Source: Pseudomonas antarctica (lineage in GTDB: Bacteria > Pseudomonadota > Gammaproteobacteria > Pseudomonadales > Pseudomonadaceae). From it: a stretch of 64,000 bases of DNA. Shown here in pieces: positions 26,229 through 36,853 of the stretch; within the stretch, counting starts at the first letter, position 1; every line of letters starts with the position of its first letter. The notes under the pieces were generated by a model. That model did not search any database. It was not told where the DNA came from and saw only the letters and a program-made list of their open reading frames with translations. The stretch covers positions 3,410,001-3,474,000 of the forward strand of contig NZ_CP015600.1 in NCBI RefSeq assembly GCF_001647715.1, in the 5' to 3' direction. The position numbers and the translations under genes are program-made.

Positions 26229-28309
26229 GCCAAGCGAACCTGGAAATACTCGCCAGCCGCGCGGGCCTGGCCGTCGATTGGATCGACGCAAACGGCCGCC
26301 CGCAACATGTGAAACCCGCTGCCCTGCGTGCCGTTCTCAAAGGCCTGGGCCACCCGGCCGATACTGACGCCGAGATCGATGCCAGCCTGCTGGAACTGGA
26401 GCGGGTGCAACAAGACAAACACTTGCCGCCGCTGATGACCGTCGACACCGGCGATGGCCTGGACCTGGCGCGTTACTTCGCCCCGGACACGCCGTGCCGC
26501 GTCAGCCTGGAACAGGGCGAGACGCTGGAACTGCGCCTCGACAGCAACGCGGTGCTGCCGGGCGTCATCGCGCTCGGCTACCACCAGGTGCATATCGACG
26601 ACCAGACTTTCACCCTGGCCGTGGCGCCCACCCATTGTTACAGCGTGGCGCAAGCGGTTGACAGCCAACCTGCCCGCGCCTGGGGGCTGAGTGCCCAGCT
26701 GTATTCGCTGCGCCGCCTGGGCGATGGCGGCTTCGGTGACACGCTGGCCCTGGAACACCTGGCGCGCTGCGCTGCCGAACGTGGCGCCGATGCCCTGGCC
26801 ATCAGCCCGATGCACGCGATGTTCAGTGCCGATACGACGCGCTACAGCCCGTATTCACCCTCCAGCCGTTTGTTCCTTAACAGCCTGTATGCGTCGCCCG
26901 GCTGCATTCTTGGCGAGCGCGAAGTGCGCAACGCCATAGAGGCCTGCGGTTTGGCCGATGAGTTGCACACACTCGAGCAACACACCCTGATCGACTGGCC
27001 CGCCGCCGCCAAGGCCAAGCAACAACTGTTGCGCGCCTTGTATGAAGACTTCCGTCACGGCGAGCATCCACAGCATGCCGACTTCCTGAGCTTTCGACAG
27101 GCGGGCGGCGAAGCCCTGGAAAACCACTGCCGCTTCGAGGCCGTGCAGGCCGTTCGCGCCGCCGCCGGGGAAGACCTCGACTGGCGGCACTGGCCCGAAG
27201 CATGGCGGACCCCGCAGAGCCCGGCACTGGCGCAGTTCGCCGAGGAGAACCGCGATGAAATCGGCTATTTCGCCTTCAGCCAATGGCTGATCGCCCGCTG
27301 CCTGGAGCGCGCCCAGCAAGCCGCCCGAGGCAGCGGCATGGGCGTCGGTTTGATCGCCGACCTGGCCGTTGGCGCGGACGGCGGCGGCAGCCAGGCCTGG
27401 AGCCGTCAGGACGAGCTGCTGGCCGGCCTGACTGTCGGCGCGCCACCAGACATCCTCAACCGTGCCGGTCAAGGTTGGGGCATCTCGGCGTTTTCCCCGG
27501 AAGGCCTCAAGCGCAACGGCTTTCGCGCCTTTATCGAAATGCTGCGGGCTAACTTCGCTCACGCCGGCGGCTTGCGTATCGACCATGTCATGGGCCTGAA
27601 ACGCCTGTGGGTCATCCCGATGGATGCTTCGCCGCGTGAAGGTGCGTACCTGTATTACCCGGTCGACGACCTGTTGCGGCTGCTGGCATTGGAATCCCAG
27701 CGTCACAAGGCGATTGTGCTGGGTGAGGACCTGGGCACCGTACCCGATGGCCTGCGCGAAAAACTCATCGGCCGTTCGATTCTGGGCATGCGCGTGTTGC
27801 TCTTCGAACAGGGCCACGACGGCCAATTCAAGCCCATCCTCGACTGGCCGGACAACGCCCTGGCAACCACCAGCACCCACGATTTGCCGACCCTCAATGG
27901 CTGGTGGCACAGCCGTGATATCGAGTGGAACATCCAGTTGGGCCTGATCGATGCGCCGACTGTGGAGCAATGGAGCGAACACCGCCTGCGCGAACGGCAG
28001 GCACTGCGCCAGGCCTTGAGCCAGGACCCGCAGAACTTTGTCGATGAAATTCGCAATGACACGGACCACATGATCGACGCCAGTGTGCGTTACCTGGGCC
28101 ACACCCGCGCGCCGCTGGTGCTGCTGCCGTTGGAGGACGCCCTGGGCGTCGAGGAACAAGCCAACCTGCCCGGCACGCTCGATACCCATCCCAATTGGCG
28201 CCGCCGCCTGGCGGGTGAAGCGGCAAGCCTGCTCGACAATGCAGGCGCTGCCCGCCGCCTCGAACTGCTGGCCGTCGCTCGCAACCAAGCCCGTGAGCGT
28301 GACCGATGA
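26225..28309 (+). CDS. malQ: 4-alpha-glucanotransferase (amylomaltase)
   Basis: GH77 disproportionating enzyme that joins and shortens malto-oligosaccharides, feeding chains to TreY and GlgX. The 694-residue protein has the GH77 set: nucleophile Asp in GGLRIDHVMGLKRLW, acid/base Glu in VLGEDLGTVPDGLR and Asp in TTSTHDLPTLNGWW. The start is TTG at 26225, overlapping the treZ stop, with GGAGAG 7 nt upstream, so translation is coupled. The end overlaps treY by 4 nt. Confidence 0.95.
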   Translation: MSQANLEILASRAGLAVDWIDANGRPQHVKPAALRAVLKGLGHPADTDAEIDASLLELERVQQDKHLPPLMTVDTGDGLDLARYFAPDTPCRVSLEQGETLELRLDSNAVLPGVIALGYHQVHIDDQTFTLAVAPTHCYSVAQAVDSQPARAWGLSAQLYSLRRLGDGGFGDTLALEHLARCAAERGADALAISPMHAMFSADTTRYSPYSPSSRLFLNSLYASPGCILGEREVRNAIEACGLADELHTLEQHTLIDWPAAAKAKQQLLRALYEDFRHGEHPQHADFLSFRQAGGEALENHCRFEAVQAVRAAAGEDLDWRHWPEAWRTPQSPALAQFAEENRDEIGYFAFSQWLIARCLERAQQAARGSGMGVGLIADLAVGADGGGSQAWSRQDELLAGLTVGAPPDILNRAGQGWGISAFSPEGLKRNGFRAFIEMLRANFAHAGGLRIDHVMGLKRLWVIPMDASPREGAYLYYPVDDLLRLLALESQRHKAIVLGEDLGTVPDGLREKLIGRSILGMRVLLFEQGHDGQFKPILDWPDNALATTSTHDLPTLNGWWHSRDIEWNIQLGLIDAPTVEQWSEHRLRERQALRQALSQDPQNFVDEIRNDTDHMIDASVRYLGHTRAPLVLLPLEDALGVEEQANLPGTLDTHPNWRRRLAGEAASLLDNAGAARRLELLAVARNQARERDR

Positions 28310-31074
28310 AAGCCTTACCCTTGCGCGCCACCCAGCGCCTGCAATTTCATAAAGGTTTCACCCTGGATGATGCGGTGCCTTTGGTGCCCTACTTCGCCCA
28401 GTTGGGCATCAGCCATCTATATGCATCCCCGCTGCTCGCCGCACGCGCCGGTTCCATGCACGGTTACGACGTGGTCGACCCGACCACCGTCAACCCCGAG
28501 CTGGGCGGTGAACCGGCCTTGCGCCGTCTTATCGCCGCGCTGCGTGAGCACGACATGGGGCTGATCCTCGATATCGTCTCCAACCATATGGCCGTCGGCG
28601 GCGCCGATAACCCGTGGTGGCTGGACCTGCTGGAATGGGGTCGCTTAAGCCGCTACAGCGAATTCTTCGATATCCAGTGGCACTCGCCCGACCCGCTGCT
28701 CAAGGGCCAACTGCTGATGCCATTTCTTGGCAGCGACTACGGCGAAGCATTGCAAACCGGCACCCTGGCCCTGCATTTCGACGCCGCGCACGGTGCATTC
28801 TACGTTGAGCATTACGAACACCGGTTCCCGATCTGCCCTCGCGATTACGCGGCGATTCTGGGCAACGATGCATTGCTCAAGCCACTGTCCGACCGCTTCA
28901 GTGCCCTTGCCTATCAAGACGACGCCTATGCCGAAGCGGCGTGGCTCAAACAGGCGCTGGCCGAACGGGCCTCCGAGGGCGACGTGCTGCATGCCATCGA
29001 GCACAGGCTCAGCGAATTCGACGGGCGCCAGCCTGAAGGCTTTGACCGCCTGCACTCACTGCTCGAGCAACAGGCCTACCGCCTGGCCAGTTGGCGCACG
29101 GCGGCAGACGACATCAACTGGCGGCGCTTCTTCGACGTCAATGAGCTGGGCGGGTTGCGGGTAGAACGCAGCGCCGTGTTCGAGGCCACCCACGGCAAGA
29201 TTTTCCAGCTGATCAGCGAGGGCCTGGTGGATGGCCTGCGCATCGACCATATCGACGGGCTGGCCGACCCACGCGGTTATTGCCGCAAGCTGCGCCGTCG
29301 AGTGGATTCGCTGTCACCCGAGCGGCACTTGCCGATCTTCGTCGAAAAAATCCTCGGCGAAGGCGAGACGCTGCGCGAAGACTGGCAAGTGGACGGCACC
29401 ACCGGCTACGAATTCATGAATCAACTGTCGTTGCTGCAACATGACCCTGAGGGCTTGGGCCCCCTCGCCGACCTGTGGACGCGTCACAGCGAGCGGCCCT
29501 CGGCCTTTATCGAAGAGGCTTGGCTGGCGCGCCGGCAAATCCTCAACGGTTCGCTGGCCGGTGACTTTGAAAGCGTGGCCCAGGCCCTGCTGCAAGTGGC
29601 TCGCGATGACGTGATGACCCGCGACCTGACCTTGGGCGCCATCCGCCGCGCCTTGCAGGCGCTGATTGTGCACTTCCCGGTGTACCGCACCTACATCAGT
29701 GCCCGGGGCCGCAGCGAACGTGACGATGTGTTTTTCCTGCAAGCCCTGGCCGGTGCCCGAAGCACTTTGAGCGAAGGTGACTGGCCGGTGCTCGATCATC
29801 TGGAAAAATGGCTCGGCGGCCAGCCATGGCGCAATCGCCCGGTGGGCCGTGAGCGCAAGATACTCAAACATGCCTGCGTGCGTTTCCAGCAACTGACCTC
29901 ACCTGCCGCCGCCAAGGCCGTGGAAGACACCGCGTTCTATCGCTCGGCGGTGCTGCTGTCGCGCAATGACGTGGGCTTCAGCACCGAGCAGTTCAGCGCG
30001 CCGGTGGACGCGTTCCACGCCGTCAACCAACAACGCTTGCAGACGTTCCCGGACAACTTGCTGGCCACCGCCACCCACGACCACAAGCGCGGCGAAGACT
30101 CCCGCGCGCGTCTGGCGGTGCTCAGCGAATGTGCGCCGTGGTATGCCGAGCAGGTCGAGCACTGCCGTACCCTCGCTGCCAAATTGCGCGACGATGCCCA
30201 AAGTCCATCGGCAGGCGATGAACTCATCCTTTATCAAGTGCTGCTGGGCAGTTGGCCGCTGGACCTGAAGCTTGACGTTGAGGACTACCAGCAACGCCTC
30301 TGGCAATGGCAGCAAAAAGCCTTGCGCGAAGCCAAGTTGCAGAGCAGCTGGAGTGCGCCCAACGAGGCTTATGAACAGGCCGTCGAAGCGTTCCTGTCAC
30401 GCCTGTTGCTCAGCGAGGAAGGCCACGCGCTGCGGACCGCCCTCGCCGCCGCCGCCCACGCCATCGCCCCGGCCGGTGCCGTGAACAGTCTGGCGCAGTC
30501 CTTGCTTCGCCTCACCGTGCCGGGTGTGCCGGACCTGTACCAGGGCGATGAGTTCTGGGACTTCAGCCTGGTGGACCCGGACAACCGGCGCCCGGTGGAC
30601 TTCAACGCACGGCAACACGCGCTGAACACACCACCGGATACCGGCGAGCTGTTGTTCAACTGGCGTGACGGGCGTATCAAACAAGCGCTGATTGCCCAGG
30701 TATTGGCCCTGCGCAAGGCTGATCCCGAGATCTTTCAGTACGGCAGTTACACGCCACTGGAGGTCACCGGCAAACACGCGGACCACGTCGTCGCGTTCGC
30801 TCGTGAACATCAAGGCAAACGCCTGCTGGTGGTGGTGCCACGTTGGCCCCATCGCCTGCTGGAAAATGCGCCTGAAAAGCCTGTGCAGCCCCACTTCAAT
30901 GCGCAGGTTTGGGGCGATACGCGGGTGAAATTACCATTTGCCGCCACAACACAAAACTGGAAGGGACTTTTTCATACAGGCGCAGTCACACCAGACAAGG
31001 AGCTGTTGATCAGCGCTGCCCTGGGGGATATCCCGGTCAATGTCTTTATCAATCCTGATGGTCGAGAAAGCTGA
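28306..31074 (+). CDS. treY: Malto-oligosyltrehalose synthase
   Basis: GH13 isomerase that turns the reducing-end alpha-1,4 bond of a maltodextrin into alpha,alpha-1,1, giving maltooligosyl trehalose for TreZ. The 922-residue length is normal for the family. Visible motifs: LQFHKGFTLDDAVPLVPYFA, YASPLLAARAGSMHGYDVVD, DIVSNHMA, catalytic VDGLRIDHIDGLADP, FVEKILGEGE and ATATHDHKRGEDSRAR. It starts within the malQ stop (ATGA), so malQ and treY are coupled. A DUF2934 gene follows at 24 nt. Confidence 0.95.
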   Translation: MKALPLRATQRLQFHKGFTLDDAVPLVPYFAQLGISHLYASPLLAARAGSMHGYDVVDPTTVNPELGGEPALRRLIAALREHDMGLILDIVSNHMAVGGADNPWWLDLLEWGRLSRYSEFFDIQWHSPDPLLKGQLLMPFLGSDYGEALQTGTLALHFDAAHGAFYVEHYEHRFPICPRDYAAILGNDALLKPLSDRFSALAYQDDAYAEAAWLKQALAERASEGDVLHAIEHRLSEFDGRQPEGFDRLHSLLEQQAYRLASWRTAADDINWRRFFDVNELGGLRVERSAVFEATHGKIFQLISEGLVDGLRIDHIDGLADPRGYCRKLRRRVDSLSPERHLPIFVEKILGEGETLREDWQVDGTTGYEFMNQLSLLQHDPEGLGPLADLWTRHSERPSAFIEEAWLARRQILNGSLAGDFESVAQALLQVARDDVMTRDLTLGAIRRALQALIVHFPVYRTYISARGRSERDDVFFLQALAGARSTLSEGDWPVLDHLEKWLGGQPWRNRPVGRERKILKHACVRFQQLTSPAAAKAVEDTAFYRSAVLLSRNDVGFSTEQFSAPVDAFHAVNQQRLQTFPDNLLATATHDHKRGEDSRARLAVLSECAPWYAEQVEHCRTLAAKLRDDAQSPSAGDELILYQVLLGSWPLDLKLDVEDYQQRLWQWQQKALREAKLQSSWSAPNEAYEQAVEAFLSRLLLSEEGHALRTALAAAAHAIAPAGAVNSLAQSLLRLTVPGVPDLYQGDEFWDFSLVDPDNRRPVDFNARQHALNTPPDTGELLFNWRDGRIKQALIAQVLALRKADPEIFQYGSYTPLEVTGKHADHVVAFAREHQGKRLLVVVPRWPHRLLENAPEKPVQPHFNAQVWGDTRVKLPFAATTQNWKGLFHTGAVTPDKELLISAALGDIPVNVFINPDGRES

Positions 31075-31098
31075 AAATTTTCTGTGAGGAGCATTTCG

Positions 31099-31368
31099 AT
31101 GAGTACTGAAGACAAACGCATTCGCGAGTTAGCGCATCAGATCTGGGAGTCCGAAGGCAAACCCCATGGGGAGGACACGCGCCACTGGGAAATGGCGCGC
31201 AAGCTGGCCGAAGCCGAAGCGCTGACGCCGAGCAAGCCCAAGGCCGCCGCCAAGCCCAAAACCGCACCCAAGCCTGCGGCAAAAGCCAAGCCTGCGGCAC
31301 CGGCTGCCGGCAAACCGGCGCCCCCGGCGGCTAAAAAGCCGGCAGCACCGAAAAAGCCCAAGCCTTAA
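31099..31368 (+). CDS. DUF2934 protein with Lys/Ala/Pro-rich tail
   Basis: The 89-residue product has a DUF2934 head (DKRIRELAHQIWESEGKPHGEDTRHWEMARKLAEAEAL, residues 4-41), often found next to glycogen/trehalose genes in proteobacteria. A disordered low-complexity tail follows, made of Lys, Ala and Pro repeats (KPAAKAKPAAP-like), that resembles histone H1-type tails. GAGGAG lies 7 nt before the ATG. The role is unknown. The basic tail could bind nucleic acid or acidic partners; this is a guess. Confidence 0.85.
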   Translation: MSTEDKRIRELAHQIWESEGKPHGEDTRHWEMARKLAEAEALTPSKPKAAAKPKTAPKPAAKAKPAAPAAGKPAPPAAKKPAAPKKPKP

Positions 31369-31385
31369 GCCACTTTGTCTAATGA

Positions 31386-31413
31386 GCCTCCTGGCGCGTT
31401 GTCGGCGGGAGGC
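31386..31413 (+). terminator. Possible terminator/attenuator between the DUF2934 gene and glgX
   Basis: A 6-bp GC stem (GCCTCC / GGAGGC) with a 16-nt loop is followed by a T-rich stretch (CATTTTCACTTTTTACT). It may reduce read-through into glgX rather than stop it. Confidence 0.4.
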
Positions 31414-31499
31414 CATTTTCACTTTTTACTGCGTCAGCTGAACGATCGTCGGCACGGCCGCGTTCGGCCCGAAAAAAGACCCTTTGCAGGAGCAACTCG

Positions 31500-33656
<2,157 letters not shown>

Positions 33657-33657
33657 A

Positions 33658-34656
33658 ATGGCCCTGCATGGATTCCTTCAAGGCAACCGCAGCTATGCGA
33701 ATACGCAGGCGCTGGGGGATGCCCTGAGGGCGCTTCAGGAGGAAGGCCTGGACCAGCTGCCGTTGCCCGGCAGCGGTCAGACATTGGAGCGCTTCAGCCG
33801 GCTGGCACAGGTGGCGGGGCATGATCTGCGCCTGTGCAAGCTGTTCGAAGGCCACACCGATGCCTTGGCGATCATCGCTGAACTCGACAGCCCCTTGCCG
33901 CCCTTGGGCAGCCTTTGGGGCATGTGGGCCGCCGAGCCGCCCACCGCCAAGGTTCGGGTGCGGCGTGACGGCCATCGGTTAATTGTCGACGGGCGTAAAG
34001 CCTGGTGTTCCGGCGCGGCCGTGGTCAGCCATGGCCTATTGACGGCCTGGGACGAAGACGATCATCAGCAGTTGGTCGCGGTAGAGATGGACCAGCCTGG
34101 CGTGACGGTGACGGACGAAGGTTGGAGCGCCGTCGGCATGGCGGCTACGGCCAGTGTCGAGATTGTCTTCAACTCGGCCAGGGGCATCGCGGTCGGCGGC
34201 CCGGGCGATTACTTGTCGCGCCCGGGCTTCTGGCAGGGCGGCGTCGGCATCGCGGCATGCTGGTATGGCGGCGCCCAACGTTTGGCCGAAGTGTTGCGCG
34301 CGCAATGCAGCAAACGGCCCGAACCCCATGCCCTCGCCCATCTGGGTGCGGTCGACAGCCTGCTCAACAGTGCTGCCTGTGTGCTGCGTGATGCGGCTGA
34401 ACAGATCGACCGCGAACCCCGGGCGGATGCTCGACAGTTGGCCCAACAGGCACGCGCCTGCATTGAAGACACCGTCGAACAGGTGATCCGTCATGTCGGT
34501 CGCGCGGTCGGTGCGGGGCCTTATTGCAAAGACTCACACTTCGCCCAGTTGATGGCGGACTTGCCGGTGTATGTGCGCCAGAGTCACGCCGAACGTGACT
34601 TGGCAGCCTTGGGCGAGCTGGTGCTTGAGCAACCTGCAGGGAGGTGGCTGTTGTGA
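33658..34656 (+). CDS. Acyl-CoA dehydrogenase-like protein of the PIG-L cluster
   Basis: The 332-residue protein aligns by eye with acyl-CoA dehydrogenases: a middle beta domain (PPLGSLWGMWAAEPPTAKVRVRRDGHRLIVDGRKAWCSGA) and a C-terminal helical bundle rich in HxxR-type pairs. It is about 50 residues shorter than classical enzymes because the N-terminal helical domain is reduced, and no clear catalytic glutamate is evident. It starts 1 nt after glgX and its stop overlaps the GTG of the PIG-L gene. A flavin-dependent step on an acyl or amine group of the cluster product is an inference. Confidence 0.75.
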   Translation: MALHGFLQGNRSYANTQALGDALRALQEEGLDQLPLPGSGQTLERFSRLAQVAGHDLRLCKLFEGHTDALAIIAELDSPLPPLGSLWGMWAAEPPTAKVRVRRDGHRLIVDGRKAWCSGAAVVSHGLLTAWDEDDHQQLVAVEMDQPGVTVTDEGWSAVGMAATASVEIVFNSARGIAVGGPGDYLSRPGFWQGGVGIAACWYGGAQRLAEVLRAQCSKRPEPHALAHLGAVDSLLNSAACVLRDAAEQIDREPRADARQLAQQARACIEDTVEQVIRHVGRAVGAGPYCKDSHFAQLMADLPVYVRQSHAERDLAALGELVLEQPAGRWLL

Positions 34657-35411
34657 AACCCAACCCGATCGTAGGCCAGGGTACGCCGCTGCATCAGTGG
34701 CAAGCCTCGTCTCACATGGCCGAGCTGCCCCATATCAGCATTGAAGAGTTGGTGCCTGCCGGCCATCGCGCCGTGATCATCGCCCCGCACCCGGACGACG
34801 AAGTGCTCGGCTGTGGGGGGCTGCTGCAGGGCTTGGCGTCGCTGGGCCGGCCGCTGCAGTTGATTTCCGTGACCGACGGCAGCGCCAGCCATCCCGGCTC
34901 CACCCGTTGGCCGGTGGCGCGTTTGGGCGTGATACGCCCGCAGGAATCGGCACAGGCCCTGCACCGCCTGGGCGTGCCGCTGCACAGTTTAATCTGGCTG
35001 CGCGCGGGGTTCACCGACAGCAAGGTGGCGGAACGGGAAGAGGAACTGAGCGCGTTTATCCAACGCTACCTCAAGCCCACCGACGTGGTGTTCACCACTT
35101 GGCGCGAAGACGGTCACTGCGACCATGAAGCCGTCGGCCGGGCCAGTGCGAAGGCCGCCCTCGCAGTGGGCGCGACCCTCTACGAGTTGCCGGTCTGGAC
35201 CTGGCACTGGGCAACCCCCGAGGACAGCCAGGTGCCATGGCACCGGGCACGTAAAATCCTGCTGACACCCCAAGCGGTGGCGCGCAAACGGCACGCGATC
35301 CACGCCTTCGCCAGCCAGTTGGAGGGCGACCCGCAGATCGGTCTCGCGCCGGTGCTGGCGCCCTTTGTGGTGGAGCGCTTGTTGCAACCTTTTGAAGTGG
35401 TGTTCATATGA
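34653..35411 (+). CDS. PIG-L family N-deacetylase (complete catalytic motif)
   Basis: Zinc hydrolase of the LmbE/PIG-L family (MshB, BshB, GlcNAc-PI deacetylase), which removes acetyl or other acyl groups from amino sugars. The key motif APHPDDEVLGCGG (about residues 46-58) has both zinc ligands (His, second Asp) and the general-base Asp. The third zinc histidine fits TTWREDGHCDHEAVGRA. Start is GTG at 34653, overlapping the previous stop, with GGGAGG 8 nt upstream. The 252-residue length is normal. The substrate is probably an N-acetylated sugar conjugate; not proven. Confidence 0.9.
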   Translation: MKPNPIVGQGTPLHQWQASSHMAELPHISIEELVPAGHRAVIIAPHPDDEVLGCGGLLQGLASLGRPLQLISVTDGSASHPGSTRWPVARLGVIRPQESAQALHRLGVPLHSLIWLRAGFTDSKVAEREEELSAFIQRYLKPTDVVFTTWREDGHCDHEAVGRASAKAALAVGATLYELPVWTWHWATPEDSQVPWHRARKILLTPQAVARKRHAIHAFASQLEGDPQIGLAPVLAPFVVERLLQPFEVVFI

Positions 35412-36007
35412 GTGTGGCCACGCCTTATTTTGATCAATTGTTCGCGGGTAATGACGACCCCTGGGCGTTTCGCCAACGCTGGTACGAACAACGCAAACGC
35501 GCGCTGACCGGGGCGGTGCTGACACGACCGCGCTATGCGTCGATTTTTGAACCCGGTTGCGCCAATGGCGAGCTGAGTGCCGAGTTGGCGCTGCGCTGCG
35601 ACCGCCTGGTGTGCTGCGACACCGCCGCTGCCGCCGTCGCGCTGGCGAAAACCCGGTTGCTGGAGTTCCCCCACGCCCAGGTCTACCAGGGCCGCCTGCC
35701 CGAACAATGGCCGACAGGCCGGTTCGAACTGATCGTGTTGAGCGAGCTGTGCTACTACCTCGACGCCGATGACTTGCACCGCCTGATTGACTGCGTCCTC
35801 GGTTCACTGACGGACGACGGGCAGTTGCTCGCCTGCCACTGGCGCCCAACGATCGAAGGCTGCCCGCATACCGCCGAACACGTACATGCCGTACTGCAAC
35901 AGCGACTGGACATGCCCCACGTCGTGCACCATCACGAAAGTGATTTCCTACTCGACCTGTGGAGCCGCGACGGCACCTCGGTCGCCACCCATGAGGGCTT
36001 GCGATGA
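35408..36007 (+). CDS. SAM-dependent methyltransferase, NodS-like
   Basis: The 199-residue class I methyltransferase has motif I FEPGCANGELSAELA (about residues 48-62) and the N-terminal block YFDQLFAGNDDPWAFRQRWYEQRK that is typical of NodS-type enzymes. NodS N-methylates the deacetylated terminal glucosamine of rhizobial Nod-factor precursors. Placement directly behind an amino-sugar-type deacetylase makes N-methylation of a freed amine plausible, but this is inference. It overlaps both neighbours by 4 nt (ATGA), which indicates translational coupling. Confidence 0.87.
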   Translation: MSVATPYFDQLFAGNDDPWAFRQRWYEQRKRALTGAVLTRPRYASIFEPGCANGELSAELALRCDRLVCCDTAAAAVALAKTRLLEFPHAQVYQGRLPEQWPTGRFELIVLSELCYYLDADDLHRLIDCVLGSLTDDGQLLACHWRPTIEGCPHTAEHVHAVLQQRLDMPHVVHHHESDFLLDLWSRDGTSVATHEGLR

Positions 36008-36663
36008 TCGGCATTCTGATCCCGGTGCATAACGAAGAAACGCTGCTGGCCGAGTGCCTCGAAGCCGCAATGATTGCTGCAAGCCACCCTGGATTGCTCG
36101 GTGAGGCCGTGCAGATCCTCGCGGTGCTCGACAGCTGCAGCGATGGCAGTGCGGCGATTGCCCAAGCGTATCCAGTGCAGTGCCTGCAGGTACAAGCGCG
36201 CAATGTCGGCCACGCGCGCGGGGTGGGTGCGCGGCATTTGTTGAATCAAGGTGCGCGCTGGATTTCGTGTACGGACGCCGATAGTCGTGTCGCCCCCGAC
36301 TGGTTGGTGGCGCAATTGGCGCTGGGCGCCGACGCGGTATGCGGCACAGTGACCGTAGACGCCTGGAGCCAGGGCTTCGGCCCCGCCGCCCAAATTCGCT
36401 ACCACCAGGCCTATGAAGCTCGCGACGGCCATCGCCATATTCACGGCGCCAACTTGGGTGTGAGTGCAAGCGCCTATGTGCAGTCCGGTGGCTTCGAGCC
36501 GCTGGCCTGCCACGAAGATGTGCAACTGGTGCGCAACCTGGAGCGGTGCGGCGCATCAATCGCCTGGAGCCACACCCCGCAGGTGACGACCAGCGCGCGC
36601 CTGGACTGCCGTGCACAAGGCGGGTTTGGCGATTACTTGAAAAGCCTGATGCAGGCCACCTGA
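36004..36663 (+). CDS. Family 2 glycosyltransferase
   Basis: GT-A glycosyltransferase, 219 residues, without membrane segments. It has the GT2 start GILIPVHNEETLLAECLEAA, the nucleotide-site region AVLDSCSDGSA and the DxD motif in ISCTDADSRVAPDW (about residues 94-98). A later FEPLACHEDVQLVRNLE block supplies the general-base position. The absence of a membrane anchor suggests transfer to a soluble or peripheral acceptor, unlike NodC. The ATG overlaps the methyltransferase stop. Confidence 0.9.
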   Translation: MIGILIPVHNEETLLAECLEAAMIAASHPGLLGEAVQILAVLDSCSDGSAAIAQAYPVQCLQVQARNVGHARGVGARHLLNQGARWISCTDADSRVAPDWLVAQLALGADAVCGTVTVDAWSQGFGPAAQIRYHQAYEARDGHRHIHGANLGVSASAYVQSGGFEPLACHEDVQLVRNLERCGASIAWSHTPQVTTSARLDCRAQGGFGDYLKSLMQAT

Positions 36664-36726
36664 AAAAAATCGACATTACACGATGTAAAAGCGACGAATC
36701 CTTGTCTATGCTGAAAACGCCTTGCT

Positions 36727-36748
36727 GGCCATCCAGGGTTGGATGGCC
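36727..36748 (+). promoter_or_regulatory. 8-bp perfect hairpin between the GT2 gene and the second PIG-L gene
   Basis: GGCCATCC and GGATGGCC flank a 6-nt loop. No T-run follows. The 190-nt gap (36664-36853) may contain a separate promoter for the second PIG-L gene, and also a GC hairpin around 36803-36825. Confidence 0.4.
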
Positions 36749-36853
36749 GCATTTCACTGCAGCGGAGCCTGCTGTGAAAAAACACAGCTGAATATAAGAA
36801 GTCGTCCCCGACGGGGGCACGACCCAGCATCAATCGACAAGGACGTACTATTC

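Noticed and set aside
26855..28288. 477-codon open frame opposite malQ
   Set aside because: Antisense shadow of a well-supported GH77 gene.
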